A DNA stretch of 64,000 nucleotides from Bacteroidota bacterium (lineage in GTDB: Bacteria > Bacteroidota > Bacteroidia > Bacteroidales > JAAUTT01): contig JAUZOO010000002.1 of assembly GCA_030706405.1 (NCBI GenBank), forward strand, positions 1 to 64,000, given 5' to 3'. Below the pieces are notes generated by a model that worked only from the letters and a program-made list of their open reading frames with translations, was not told where the DNA came from and did not search any database. Position 1 is the first letter of the stretch. The number at the start of each line of letters is the position of its first letter. The position numbers were made by a program, and so were the translations under genes. This document shows positions 18,326-28,527 of the stretch, in pieces.

Positions 18326-18340
18326 AGCGTAAAAAGTGAT

Positions 18341-19048
18341 CTACTCAATTTTTGTCGATTTCAACGAGTCCAGTTTGTTGAGCAATTCCATAAGTTTCGA
18401 AATTTCTGTCCTTTCCGGAATCTTTACAATTATTTTGTATTCGGTGAATTTTTCCTTGCCTAAACGATTGGATACATTGTAATCGCTAATATGGATATCC
18501 AGCTTTTTCAGTACTTTTTTTATCTGAATTTCCGGAAAATTATCGGTGTCGAATTCCATCGTTATGGTTTTAACGTTGAGTTGTGGAACAAGGCGCCGCT
18601 CGGCACTTTCGAGAATTATTAAGGTGAAGAGGGCAAACACAACCGTGATGAGTGCAATAACGTACAAACCGGCTCCAATTGCCAGTCCCACAGCCGAAAT
18701 TAGCCAAATGGAGGCCGCTGTTGTCAATCCGCGGATGCTGGTTCCCAGTCGGATAATTGCTCCTGCTCCCAGAAAGCCTATGCCCGATACCACTTGGGCT
18801 GCGATGCGTCCCGGGTCGCCATTTTTAAAGTCGAAATAAACCTGCGGAATGTAAATCGATAATATCATCAGCAACGTAGAGCCCAAACATATCAGAATAT
18901 GCGTGCGGAAACCCGCCGGTTGTTTGTGTTTTTCGCGGTTTAAACCCACCAAACCTCCGGCCAACAGGCTTAGAAACAGCTTGAAGATAGTACCTTCAAT
19001 GTTAATCTTCGGAGAAATAATCAGCTCGTAAAAAGAATTCCATGTCAT
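18341..19048 (-). CDS. MgtC/SapB-family membrane protein
   Basis: 235 aa from the ATG at 19048; a TTG two codons earlier is less likely. The N-terminal MgtC domain has four to five helices with the signature LAGGLVGLNREKHKQPAGFRTHILICLGSTL and GIGFLGAGAII. The C-terminal about 80 residues form a soluble ACT-like domain (TMEFDTDNFPEIQIKKVLKKL). Family members are linked to magnesium limitation and virulence in other bacteria; the transport role is unsettled. It is followed closely by the SDR gene. Confidence 0.9.
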   Translation of the reverse strand: MTWNSFYELIISPKINIEGTIFKLFLSLLAGGLVGLNREKHKQPAGFRTHILICLGSTLLMILSIYIPQVYFDFKNGDPGRIAAQVVSGIGFLGAGAIIRLGTSIRGLTTAASIWLISAVGLAIGAGLYVIALITVVFALFTLIILESAERRLVPQLNVKTITMEFDTDNFPEIQIKKVLKKLDIHISDYNVSNRLGKEKFTEYKIIVKIPERTEISKLMELLNKLDSLKSTKIE

Positions 19049-19130
19049 ACGCAAATGCTTGATAGTTGATATTAAAAATAGATAATTATTCTTAACAATT
19101 GTAAATCATATATCAACATTTGCCAATCGT

Positions 19131-20030
19131 TTAATGCCATCCGCCCAAAATAATCATCACAATACCGGCGATAATTCCCAATAAAATAAGTGTTTTTCTT
19201 TTAATGTTCTTTTCTTTAAACAGGATGGCTCCCAACGTAAATGAAACGATGATACTACCCCGGCGTATGGTGGAAACAATGGCGATGAGCGAATCGGGAT
19301 AAGAAAGAGCCCAGAAATAAACAAAATCGGCAACGGTAAGTGTGGCGCCAATCAATATAATAGTATATCGCCAATGGAACGGAGCGTATTGTTTACGGTT
19401 CGGAAGCCAGATAAATAGCAGAAGTGCGGCCGTAAGTGGTACCATGTAAATGCAAAACCAGCATTGCATGGCAACACGGTCAAAATGTGCCACGAGATAT
19501 TTATCGTACAATCCGCTGATTGACCCTACAATGGTTGCCAGTGTCATAAACAAGACCCATTTATTGGTCCGGAAGGAAATACCTTCTTCCTTTCCCGATA
19601 AGGAAAAGAGATAATAAAATCCAATGGTTGTAATTAACCCGATCCATTGCCAAAGGTTCATCCGTTCCCCAAAAATGAGGATGGCACCTACCAAAGTCCA
19701 CATGGGGCCCGACGACCGAATGGGCGAGGCTATGGTGATGGGTAAATGTTTTATCGCAAAGTACGACAATACCCACGATGTGCCCACGATAACCGATTTA
19801 AGCATAAAATGCAGGTGCGCCGACAGCGATTGGGGTTTAATATACCAGAAATGCCCTGCAAGATCGGGATTGAAATGCGAAATAAATAAGATGGGGATAA
19901 AGATTATCGCACTGCTTAGTGTGCTGAAAAACAATACGGGAAGTACCGCATTCTTTTTTAACGATAATTTCTGAAAGATATCGTAAATCCCTAATAGTGC
20001 TGCCGATATTGCTCCTAATATAACCCACAT
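19131..20030 (-). CDS. EamA/DMT-superfamily transporter
   Basis: 299-aa inner membrane protein with ten predicted helices forming two EamA repeats; the second begins WVLFMTLATIVGSISGLYDKY. The internal SPIRSSGPMWTLVGAILIFGERM and C-terminal STIRRGSIIVSFTLGAILFKEKN are typical drug/metabolite exporter segments. Substrate unknown. It is the most upstream of three minus-strand genes (EamA, MgtC-like, SDR), 82 bases from the next; its own upstream gap holds the 21-bp repeat array. Confidence 0.9.
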   Translation of the reverse strand: MWVILGAISAALLGIYDIFQKLSLKKNAVLPVLFFSTLSSAIIFIPILFISHFNPDLAGHFWYIKPQSLSAHLHFMLKSVIVGTSWVLSYFAIKHLPITIASPIRSSGPMWTLVGAILIFGERMNLWQWIGLITTIGFYYLFSLSGKEEGISFRTNKWVLFMTLATIVGSISGLYDKYLVAHFDRVAMQCWFCIYMVPLTAALLLFIWLPNRKQYAPFHWRYTIILIGATLTVADFVYFWALSYPDSLIAIVSTIRRGSIIVSFTLGAILFKEKNIKRKTLILLGIIAGIVMIILGGWH

Positions 20031-20084
20031 ACGCCAAAAAAATTAAGGCGCAAAGATAATAAAGATGCCGGACTTGAAGTTGCT

Positions 20085-20108
20085 GGGCGAAATTGCTAAT
20101 TCTGCTAT
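20085..20108. repeat. Copy 2 of a dispersed imperfect palindrome
   Basis: GGGCGAAATTGC... matches 21 of 24 positions of the copy at 2107-2130. Both copies lie upstream of or between genes and not in coding sequence. Confidence 0.35.
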
Positions 20109-20238
20109 TATTGGTTATTTGAAAAATTGCAGGGGTATAGTTTGGTACAATATGCTTTAGCCTTTCAATTACAGTTACAATTAAATTAAAACTACCAACT
20201 CAAAGCTGGAGTTTTTTAAACGATTAAAACTTTTTGGC

Positions 20239-20475
20239 GGATAATTATCCATTTTCGGCACATAATTTAAATTATCTGCCACATAATTATTTCATTTTGG
20301 CAAATTCGGATAATTATGTGCCAGATCGGGATAATTATCCGGCAGATTTGAATAATTATGTGGCAAGTTGAAATAATTATCCACCGGATTAGAATAATAG
20401 GATGGCAGATTAGGATAATTATGTGCCATATTTGGATAATAGGATGGCAAATCGGGATAATTATTTGCCTCCTGC
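20239..20475. repeat. 21-bp tandem repeat array
   Basis: Eight in-phase 21-base units at 20308-20475, each beginning with a variant of GGATAATTAT (core palindrome ATAATTAT), followed by a variable part such as GTGCCAGATCG, CCGGCAGATTT or GGATGGCAGATTA. Three degenerate, out-of-phase units precede them (20239-20307). There are no unique spacers, so it is not a CRISPR array. It sits in a divergent promoter region. Confidence 0.85.
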
Positions 20476-20676
20476 GGAAAACTTTTTGACTAAACGAAGC
20501 TATAATCCGGTAAAAAATAAAAATGACCTGACTAAAAGTCATTTTACAACAGTTTTTGGTCTCGTTTTTTAGCCAATTATTGAACAAAATTTTATTAACG
20601 GTTTGATTTTTAAGTCCAAACTTTTTATTTTAACGTTGATAATAAATCATATCGTTTCACTTAAAATCCAACTATC

Positions 20677-21078
20677 ATGAGTTATTCAAAAATGAGGGTC
20701 GAAATCCCATCCAATCCTGCCGAGATGCTAAGCTTGGCAAAAAACATCAACCAAAAACACATTGAAGACGGAAACGCTTCGCCGTTAATTGCAATCACGT
20801 CAAACAACTGGGTAGAAGAAGGACCTAAAATTGACTATTGTCTCGAAAAACACAACGAAGCCGAAGCCTATAAAGCCAAGGCAGAAGCAGCCTATAAGGA
20901 ACGCGACCTCGCCCTAGAAGGTATTGGTAAGGCTGTACGAGCTTCGCGCGATGTATTGAGCGGTGTTCATCACGAAAACATGAAACGCATGACCGAATGG
21001 GGCTTTTCGGTTACCGAATCGGTTAAAGTAGGCCCTAAAAAAACGGTTGGCGGCAGCGGTAATGGCACTCCGGCCTAA
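20677..21078 (+). CDS. Unknown conserved protein
   Basis: 133 aa, soluble, no signal peptide. The middle (residues about 60-110) is rich in Ala, Lys and Glu and likely helical; the C-terminal tail is Gly-rich (KKTVGGSGNGTPA). I recognise no named domain. The gene stands alone, behind the 21-bp repeat array and ahead of a strong terminator. Confidence 0.65.
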   Translation: MSYSKMRVEIPSNPAEMLSLAKNINQKHIEDGNASPLIAITSNNWVEEGPKIDYCLEKHNEAEAYKAKAEAAYKERDLALEGIGKAVRASRDVLSGVHHENMKRMTEWGFSVTESVKVGPKKTVGGSGNGTPA

Positions 21079-21097
21079 ACCGGTCTGTAATTTTATA

Positions 21098-21130
21098 AAA
21101 GTCTTCTGCCAATTACAGGCGGAAGACTTT
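21098..21130 (+). terminator. Terminator after the 133-aa protein gene
   Basis: Hairpin AAAGTCTTCTGCC / GGCGGAAGACTTT with one wobble, followed by ATCGTTTTTT. Confidence 0.85.
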
Positions 21131-21249
21131 ATCGTTTTTTAACTATAAATGTTAAATGGGAATAATAGGGTAAATATTGGCTTAGGTATTGGGTTTTACC
21201 AGGCTGTTTATTTAAAATAAGTTATTGGAAAAGAAAACTTGCAGGTTAA

Positions 21250-21558
21250 TTATCCATTACTTTCGATCATCTTCGAAACCGCCCTCATGGGGTATATTTC
21301 GTACTTGTTTAAACCATTGGCCGGATCGTTGGAAATAAGGGTTTGCAGGTGCTTTTCGTCCTCCACTTCAACAACCGCAATACCGTATGCGCATTTCGGA
21401 TCGAATACCGGTCCGAGTACAATAACCGTTCCGTCGGCTACAAAAGGCTGCCAGTAGGCAACATGCTGCAGCATAATTTCCCGTTCCTGCGGCGACATGT
21501 CGGAAATAAACGAATCTCTGGGAGGATTCAGCTTTAAAAAGAAATGTTGTTTTGCCAT
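21250..21558 (-). CDS. YciI-like protein
   Basis: 102-aa small alpha/beta protein of the YciI/YCII-related family (dimeric ferredoxin-like fold). Typical features are an N-terminal KQHFFLKLNPPR strand, MLQHVAYWQPFVADGTVIVLGPV, with the HxxYW/GxVxxxGP pattern, and a C-terminal segment on small secondary-metabolite-like substrates. Function is poorly defined. It lies between two terminators, on the same strand as gnd and upstream of it in sequence order but downstream in neither operon. Confidence 0.8.
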   Translation of the reverse strand: MAKQHFFLKLNPPRDSFISDMSPQEREIMLQHVAYWQPFVADGTVIVLGPVFDPKCAYGIAVVEVEDEKHLQTLISNDPANGLNKYEIYPMRAVSKMIESNG

Positions 21559-21585
21559 AGCGTATTAATATGTCATTTAAATAAA

Positions 21586-21622
21586 AATCCTGAGTGGGAT
21601 TATAGTTAAGCCACTCAGGATT
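21586..21622 (-). terminator. Terminator of gnd
   Basis: Hairpin with 12-base arms AATCCTGAGTGG / CCACTCAGGATT. On the minus strand it lies 33 bases after the gnd stop and is followed by TTTAT. Confidence 0.85.
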
Positions 21623-21654
21623 GTAATTAAATATTCGGTTTTAGTAAATTTTTA

Positions 21655-23109
21655 CTAAACGTTATACGTTGTAGAAGCGGTATCGCCTCCACGGCCAGTC
21701 CAGTTGGTATGGAAGAATTTTCCGCGAGGACTGTCGAGTCGTTCGTAGGTATGTGCGCCAAAATAATCGCGCTGTGCCTGCAATAAATTGGCAGGGAGAA
21801 ACTCGGTGCGGTAACCGTCGAAATAGTTGAGAGCGGTACACATGGCCGGAACCGGAATTCCGTTGGTTACGGCTGCGGCAACAACCCTGCGCCATCCGTC
21901 CTGTGCCGATTCCATCTTGGTTTTGAAGAATGGGTCGAGGATGAGGTTCGATAGATCGGGGTTTTTATCAAAAGCATCCTTAATCTTTCCGAGGAATACC
22001 GAGCGGATGATGCAACCGCCACGCCACATCAGGGCAATACCGCCATAATTTAACTTCCAGCCGTATTCCTGAGCAGCGGCGCGCATCAACTGGTAACCCT
22101 GAGCGTACGAAATGATTTTGGAAGCATAAAGTGCATTCTTAATATCGTCGATAAATGCTTTTTTGTCGCCGGTAAATTGCGATTTGGGCCCTGCAATAAT
22201 GCTTGCGGCAACAACCCGTTCATCTTTAATGGCCGATAAACAGCGGGAGAAAACGGCCTCGCCAATTAACGTGAGTGGAATACCTAGGTCGAGGGCGGAG
22301 ATAGCTGTCCATTTTCCGGTACCTTTTTGTCCGGCGGTATCCAGAATCTTATCAACCAGCGGTTTGCCATCGGTATCCTTAAATTCAAGGATGTCGCGGG
22401 TTATTTCGATAAGATAACTGTCCAGTTCGCCTTCGTTCCATTCTTTAAAAACTTTGTGCATTTCGTCGGCAGAGAGGCCGAGCACGTCGCGCAAAATTTG
22501 GTAGGCTTCGCAGATGAGCTGCATATCGCCATATTCAATTCCGTTGTGAACCATTTTTACAAAGTGGCCGGCACCGTTTTCACCAACCCAGTCGCAACAA
22601 GGAGAACCATCGTCAACTTTGGCCGATATTGCCTGAAAAACAGGTTTAACAGCGGGCCAGGCTGCCGGAGAGCCTCCGGGCATAATTGATGGGCCAAGCA
22701 ATGCACCTTCTTCGCCACCTGACACGCCTGTACCTATATATAACAGGCCTTTGCTTTCGACATATTTTGTGCGGCGGTTGGTATCGGGAAAATGAGAGTT
22801 ACCTCCGTCGATAATGATATCGCCGGGCTCCAGAAGCGGAATGAGCTGTTCGATGAATTCGTCAACGGGGCTTCCGGCCTTTACCATTAACATTATTTTG
22901 CGGGGACGCTTAAGCGAAGCAACGAATTCGGGAAGCGCATGTGCGCCAAAAAACTTTTTACCTTTTCCACGGCCATTCATAAAGTTCTCGACTTTATCTA
23001 CGGTACGGTTAAAAACGCTAACGTGAAAGCCTTTGCTTTCCATGTTTAATACCAGGTTTTCACCCATTACGGCAAGGCCAACTAATCCAATGTCTGAGAC
23101 TTCTTTCAT
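21655..23109 (-). CDS. gnd: 6-phosphogluconate dehydrogenase, decarboxylating
   Basis: 484-aa NADP-dependent enzyme of the oxidative pentose phosphate pathway, converting 6-phosphogluconate to ribulose 5-phosphate and CO2. The N-terminal Rossmann domain begins IGLVGLAVMGENLVLNMESKGF, with NRT after the second strand (NADP type). The substrate signature YIGTGVSGGEEGALLGPSIMPGG and the catalytic lysine in HFVKMVHNGIEYGDMQ follow. The C-terminal tail YFGAHTYERLD...FFHTNWTGRGG completes the neighbour subunit site. Full length. No zwf is nearby. Confidence 0.97.
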   Translation of the reverse strand: MKEVSDIGLVGLAVMGENLVLNMESKGFHVSVFNRTVDKVENFMNGRGKGKKFFGAHALPEFVASLKRPRKIMLMVKAGSPVDEFIEQLIPLLEPGDIIIDGGNSHFPDTNRRTKYVESKGLLYIGTGVSGGEEGALLGPSIMPGGSPAAWPAVKPVFQAISAKVDDGSPCCDWVGENGAGHFVKMVHNGIEYGDMQLICEAYQILRDVLGLSADEMHKVFKEWNEGELDSYLIEITRDILEFKDTDGKPLVDKILDTAGQKGTGKWTAISALDLGIPLTLIGEAVFSRCLSAIKDERVVAASIIAGPKSQFTGDKKAFIDDIKNALYASKIISYAQGYQLMRAAAQEYGWKLNYGGIALMWRGGCIIRSVFLGKIKDAFDKNPDLSNLILDPFFKTKMESAQDGWRRVVAAAVTNGIPVPAMCTALNYFDGYRTEFLPANLLQAQRDYFGAHTYERLDSPRGKFFHTNWTGRGGDTASTTYNV

Positions 23110-23235
23110 AAAATAGAGGTTTAAATAAGTGTGTGCTTGATGAGATTTTAATATTAAATAAAGGTTTGTAATTCGTGCAAGGTTATAGTTTAGTAAAAGG
23201 ATATGAAGGTGAAGATAACCAAAATGTCGGATTGT

Positions 23236-24360
23236 TTACTTCACTTTAAATCCAAGTCCTGTTAGTAGGCGTGGAATATTGGAGTGGGCGTTTAAGAGTG
23301 TAAGCTCGTAGGCGCAAAATTCACGTCGTAAAGGATAGTTGCCGCGTTGTTTTTCAAATGTTTCAACGGATGAACGTAATAAACGGTCGTCCCGCATTAC
23401 ATCGTAGGTAAACAGAATTGCTTCGGAAAGTACCTGTTGAACCGATTTCCCGTGGCAATCGATGGTTATGGATGTTTGGTCGGGCAATGGAATATCTTCG
23501 GCAAACCAACGGGTTAGCGGCAGGTTGAAAAATTTACTCAGAAACTGAACGCTCATAGATGTTCCGTTGGCCTTTCCATCGGCGGAATAACCGGCAATGT
23601 GAGGGGTAACAATATCGAGCATCCCTAACAATTCGGTATCAATGGAGGGCTCATTTTCCCATACGTCGAGTACGGCGGCTGTAATCTTTTTTTCATTCAT
23701 CACAGCCTTTAGGGCCTGGTTGTCCACCACTTCTCCGCGCGAGCTGTTTATTAATATGGTATTGGGATGAAGTTTGCGCAAAAGCTTTTCGTCAAACAGA
23801 TGGTAGGTTTTGTCCTGCCCTTCCATATTTAAAGGAACATGGCAGGTAATGATATCGCATTCGCGAATAATGCCTTCGAGCGAAACATAGCCACATGGTC
23901 CGTCTTTTCTGGATCGTGGCGGGTCGTTAAGAAGAACGCGCATGCCCAGCCATTCACCAAGCTTCACAATTTTGCGGCCTACATTGCCCACGCCGATAAT
24001 TCCCAATGAACGATCAGCAAAGTCAAAACCATGTTTTTCGGCCAGGTTAACAAGTACCGAAGCTACATATTGATATACCGAACCGGAATTGCATCCAGGG
24101 GCATTGGTCCAGCGAATGCCGTTTTTTTCGCACCAATCCGTGTCAATATGATCAAAGCCTATGGTTGCCGTGGCTATAAATTTTACGTTGGTACCTGTAA
24201 GCAAAGCTTCGTTACATCGGGTACGGGTGCGGATAATCAGGGCTTCGGCATCCATAAGATGTTCACGGGCAATCTCATTTCCGGGCAGATAGACTACATC
24301 TGCAAAAGGCTCTAAAACTCCCTTTAAAAATGGGATTTTATTATCTACTACTATTTTCAT
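23236..24360 (-). CDS. pdxB: Erythronate-4-phosphate dehydrogenase
   Basis: 374-aa D-2-hydroxyacid dehydrogenase-family enzyme of pyridoxal 5'-phosphate synthesis (DXP-dependent route). It starts with the PdxB-specific IVVDNKIPFLKGVLEPFADV. The NAD-binding loop is GIIGVGNVGRKI, catalytic Arg and Glu lie in LINSSRGEVVD and LDVWENEP, and His is in VTPHIAGYSADGK. A C-terminal dimerisation extension after about residue 290 is what separates PdxB from other family members. It is upstream of gnd on the same strand, with 126 bases between. Confidence 0.95.
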   Translation of the reverse strand: MKIVVDNKIPFLKGVLEPFADVVYLPGNEIAREHLMDAEALIIRTRTRCNEALLTGTNVKFIATATIGFDHIDTDWCEKNGIRWTNAPGCNSGSVYQYVASVLVNLAEKHGFDFADRSLGIIGVGNVGRKIVKLGEWLGMRVLLNDPPRSRKDGPCGYVSLEGIIRECDIITCHVPLNMEGQDKTYHLFDEKLLRKLHPNTILINSSRGEVVDNQALKAVMNEKKITAAVLDVWENEPSIDTELLGMLDIVTPHIAGYSADGKANGTSMSVQFLSKFFNLPLTRWFAEDIPLPDQTSITIDCHGKSVQQVLSEAILFTYDVMRDDRLLRSSVETFEKQRGNYPLRREFCAYELTLLNAHSNIPRLLTGLGFKVK

Positions 24361-24601
24361 AGACTTTGAATTCGTTATATTAAAAAATTATAAATCCAAT
24401 ATAAAACTTGTGTTATCAAACATCCTCTATTTTAAAACTGGTTAACATTTGTATTAAAATGATGTAAAACTGCTGATCGATAGTGTAATTGATTGCAAAC
24501 ACAAGAATTATTCGTTAATACGAATATAGAAAAAATGGACTATATCCAAAAAAGTATTGGTAAGAGTTCTAAAATTAATTAGCGGTACATTATTTTTTTC
24601 T

Positions 24602-24609
24602 TATTTTTG
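24602..24609 (+). promoter_or_regulatory. Candidate -7 promoter box of the serine palmitoyltransferase gene
   Basis: TATTTTTG fits TAnnTTTG and lies 43 bases before the ATG at 24653, in an otherwise A/T-rich 292-base divergent gap with pdxB. Confidence 0.45.
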
Positions 24610-24646
24610 GCAGATTTTTAATTACAAGGAAATAAACAATACCTGA

Positions 24647-25855
<1,209 letters not shown>

Positions 25856-25872
25856 TATTATTTTTTGCTTAA

Positions 25873-25925
25873 ATTCCGGGTTTAAAAGTTCAGAATGAGT
25901 TCTGGCTTTGAACCCGGATTTTTTA
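25873..25925 (+). terminator. Terminator of the serine palmitoyltransferase gene
   Basis: Arms TCCGGGTT (25875-25882) and AACCCGGA (25911-25918) followed by a T run. It lies between spt and the SDR gene, so the two may not share one transcript. Confidence 0.75.
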
Positions 25926-25944
25926 TATTTAAACCACTCTTATC

Positions 25945-26751
25945 ATGAGCAAAGTTGTCCTTATTACCGGAATATCTTCCGGGTTTGGTAAGCAAACCGC
26001 CGAATATCTTGCCCATAAAGGCTATAAAGTTTATGGCACCAGTCGCCGGAAAATTGACCACGATCCGCTGATTTCCCTTTTAACTATGGAAGTGACCGAT
26101 GTTGTTTCGGTACAGAAAGCTGTTGATGAAATTCTTCAGAAAGAAGGCCATCTCGATGTGTTAATTAATAATGCCGGTATGGGAATTTCCGGAGCAATCG
26201 AAGAGGTTTCGGAAGATGAAGCCAAACTTCAGATGGATACTAATTTCTACGGAGCGTTGCATACTATTCAGGCTGTGCTTCCCGTCATGCGTAAGCACGG
26301 CAGCGGAACAATTATCAACACCAGTTCTATTGGCGGGCTTATGGGATTGCCATTCCAGGGTTTTTATTCGGCCAGTAAGTTTGCCATAGAAGGGTTGAGC
26401 GAAGCCTTACGTATGGAACTTAAGGAATTTAATATTGATGTAGTACTGGTAAATCCGGGCGACTTTCAAACCAACTTCACGGCAAACCGCAAGATCATTG
26501 CCAAAGCCGGGGAAAACAGTCCTTACCAAAAGCAATTTTCAAAATCGTTGGCAGTTATTGAAAAGGACGAAAACGGAGGATTACTGCCTATTGTCCTTGC
26601 AAAGAAAATACATTCGATCATCGAAAAGAAGAATCCACGTCCTCAATATGTGGTTGCTACCTTTGAACAGAAGCTGGCAGTTTGGCTTAAGTACCTTTTG
26701 CCTCAGGCTTTGTTTTTTAAAATTCTTGGCGATCACTATGGAATAAAATAG
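25945..26751 (+). CDS. Short-chain dehydrogenase/reductase, possibly 3-ketodihydrosphingosine reductase
   Basis: 268-aa classical SDR. The cofactor loop is TGISSGFGKQTA (residues 8-19); the SRR after strand two favours NADPH. NNAGMGISG, the serine in NTSSIGG and the catalytic YSASKFA follow. A C-terminal hydrophobic segment (LAVWLKYLLPQALFFKIL) suggests membrane association. The position 90 bases after serine palmitoyltransferase makes the next sphingolipid step (reduction of 3-ketodihydrosphingosine) an attractive role. That is inference from context only, since the family is very broad. Confidence 0.82.
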   Translation: MSKVVLITGISSGFGKQTAEYLAHKGYKVYGTSRRKIDHDPLISLLTMEVTDVVSVQKAVDEILQKEGHLDVLINNAGMGISGAIEEVSEDEAKLQMDTNFYGALHTIQAVLPVMRKHGSGTIINTSSIGGLMGLPFQGFYSASKFAIEGLSEALRMELKEFNIDVVLVNPGDFQTNFTANRKIIAKAGENSPYQKQFSKSLAVIEKDENGGLLPIVLAKKIHSIIEKKNPRPQYVVATFEQKLAVWLKYLLPQALFFKILGDHYGIK

Positions 26752-26778
26752 TATAACATTTTGTTACGATAATGCAAC

Positions 26779-26812
26779 GAGCCATTTCCTAATTTTGGGA
26801 GTGGCTCTTTTT
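26779..26812 (+). terminator. Terminator of the SDR gene
   Basis: Hairpin GAGCCATTTCC / GGGAGTGGCTC with two non-Watson-Crick positions, followed by TTTTTAT. Confidence 0.75.
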
Positions 26813-26919
26813 ATATTCAGTCAATAATTCCGTAGCTTTATTGTCCGATATATGATTACTATATAACTATAAAGAAAATCCGATTTTGTTGTCGGGTAAT
26901 AACTAATTGGGTATAGAAT

Positions 26920-28437
26920 ATGAAAATTCTAACAGCAGAACAAATTCGAAATGCCGACGCATATACGATTGAACACGAGCCAATCTCCTCAGTCGATTTG
27001 ATGGAACGGGCAGCGCGGTGTTGTGCAAAATGGATTAGAGAAAATTTAAGCTCATTTTGCACCATAAAGATATTTACGGGCCCAGGGAATAATGGAGGCG
27101 ATGGTTTGGCTGTTGCCCGTAAGCTTTGTGAGGAAGGACTAGATGTATACGTGTTTATGTTGGCACCGTCCGATAAATTATCGCCGGACAGTCTTGTAAA
27201 TTATAAACGGTTAACAGATTCTTATTCGGCGGTTGGTGTTTCGGAAATTGAAAGTAATCGACTTCCGGAAATTTCTAAAAATGACCTTATTATCGACGCG
27301 TTGTTTGGATCGGGGTTGTCCCGTCCTTTAAGCGGTTTGGCTGCGACTGTGGTAAATCATATTAATCAGTCTGGAGCTACGGTTTTATCGATCGACATTC
27401 CTTCGGGATTGTTCAGCGAAGCCAATACCCCAGACAGAATAGGGCTTATTATTTGTGCTGACTATACGCTCACTTTTCAGATGCCGAAGCTTTCTTTTTT
27501 ATTTGCCGAAAATGAAGCTTATACTGGCCAATGGACCACTCTTGATATCGGATTGTTGGCTGAAGGGATAAACGGGCAGTCATCGCCTTATTTCGTTGTA
27601 GAAAAGAAAGATATTGCCATGATACTTCATCGGCGTAGAAAATTTTCCCACAAAGGGACTTTTGGCCACGCTTTATTGATGGCTGGAAGCTATGGCAAGA
27701 TAGGTGCTGAAATACTTTCGGCAAAGGCCTGTTTACGGACGGGGGTTGGGTTGTTGACTACGCATGTTGTTTCAAAAGGGTATGCAATTATGCAAACTGC
27801 CGTCCCCGAAGCCATGGTGTCCATCGACCCAAATGCGAATATCATTTTGGTACTTCCCGACAACAATAAGTATTCTGCCATCGGTATAGGCCCGGGTATT
27901 GGTACCGACCCTGAGACGGGAAAGGTACTTCATGCATTATTGCAACAATCAAAAGTACCGTTGGTGCTTGATGCCGATGCTCTGAACCTGCTTGCCTGTC
28001 AACGTGGGTGGATGGATAATTTACCACCTTATTCTATTTTAACACCTCATCCCGGAGAATTTGACAGGTTAGCCGGGAAATCCGTTAACGGATATGAACG
28101 TCATCTTCGGCAGATAGAATTTGCTAAAAAATATCAGGTAATTGTTGTGCTCAAGGGCGCATACACGTCAATAGTCACGCCCGATGGCCTTTGCTGGTTT
28201 AATTCTTCGGGAAATCCGGGAATGGCAACAGCCGGTAGCGGCGACGTTTTAACGGGAATTATTTTATCTTTGCTCGCTCAGGGGTATTTGCCTGTTCAGG
28301 CAGCCCTTATCGGAGTTTACCTTCATGGTCTGGCCGGAGATCTGGCCGCCAATCAGTACGGAGAAGAAGCACTAATTGCTTCGGATATAATAAACCATTT
28401 GGGTGAAGCATTTAAGGCTGTACGGTTAAAAGCCTAA
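26920..28437 (+). CDS. nnr: Bifunctional NAD(P)H-hydrate epimerase / ADP-dependent (S)-NAD(P)H-hydrate dehydratase
   Basis: 505-aa repair enzyme that restores damaged NADH and NADPH hydrates. The N-terminal YjeF_N domain (residues 1-215) has MKILTAEQIRNADAYTI, GPGNNGGDGLAVAR and the acidic DALFGSGLSRPL. The C-terminal ribokinase-like domain (from about 225) has KGTFGHALLMAGSYGKIGA, GPGIGTD, LVLDADALNLLA, LTPHPGEFDRL and GNPGMATAGSGDVLTGII, which bind ADP and hydrate. Both domains look intact, as in the usual bacterial fusion. Single gene. Confidence 0.96.
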   Translation: MKILTAEQIRNADAYTIEHEPISSVDLMERAARCCAKWIRENLSSFCTIKIFTGPGNNGGDGLAVARKLCEEGLDVYVFMLAPSDKLSPDSLVNYKRLTDSYSAVGVSEIESNRLPEISKNDLIIDALFGSGLSRPLSGLAATVVNHINQSGATVLSIDIPSGLFSEANTPDRIGLIICADYTLTFQMPKLSFLFAENEAYTGQWTTLDIGLLAEGINGQSSPYFVVEKKDIAMILHRRRKFSHKGTFGHALLMAGSYGKIGAEILSAKACLRTGVGLLTTHVVSKGYAIMQTAVPEAMVSIDPNANIILVLPDNNKYSAIGIGPGIGTDPETGKVLHALLQQSKVPLVLDADALNLLACQRGWMDNLPPYSILTPHPGEFDRLAGKSVNGYERHLRQIEFAKKYQVIVVLKGAYTSIVTPDGLCWFNSSGNPGMATAGSGDVLTGIILSLLAQGYLPVQAALIGVYLHGLAGDLAANQYGEEALIASDIINHLGEAFKAVRLKA

Positions 28438-28527
28438 GCTCTTTGTTTAACGGAAAGGCATGTTATTTGTTAATAACTTCCGAATCCTATAAAATAGAAT
28501 TAGAATTAACGTCAAATTAACTTTATT

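Larger units (their letters stand above)
20031..20676. other. 646-base divergent intergenic region holding a repeat array
   Basis: No convincing gene. It lies between the divergent starts of the EamA transporter gene and the 133-aa protein gene. It contains copy 2 of the dispersed palindrome (20085-20108), the 21-bp repeat array (20239-20475) and a small hairpin at 20520-20545 (arms AAAATGAC/GTCATTTT). A 106-codon minus-strand frame runs through the array but is probably a by-product of the 21-bp period. Confidence 0.7.

Noticed and set aside
20239-20475. Possible CRISPR array
   Set aside because: Repeat units are contiguous 21-mers without unique spacers, and no cas genes are present.
20267-20587. 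106-codon minus-strand frame of Ile-rich heptapeptide repeats
   Set aside because: Its periodicity comes from the 21-bp DNA repeats (a multiple of three), composition is implausible for a protein, and no family match is apparent.
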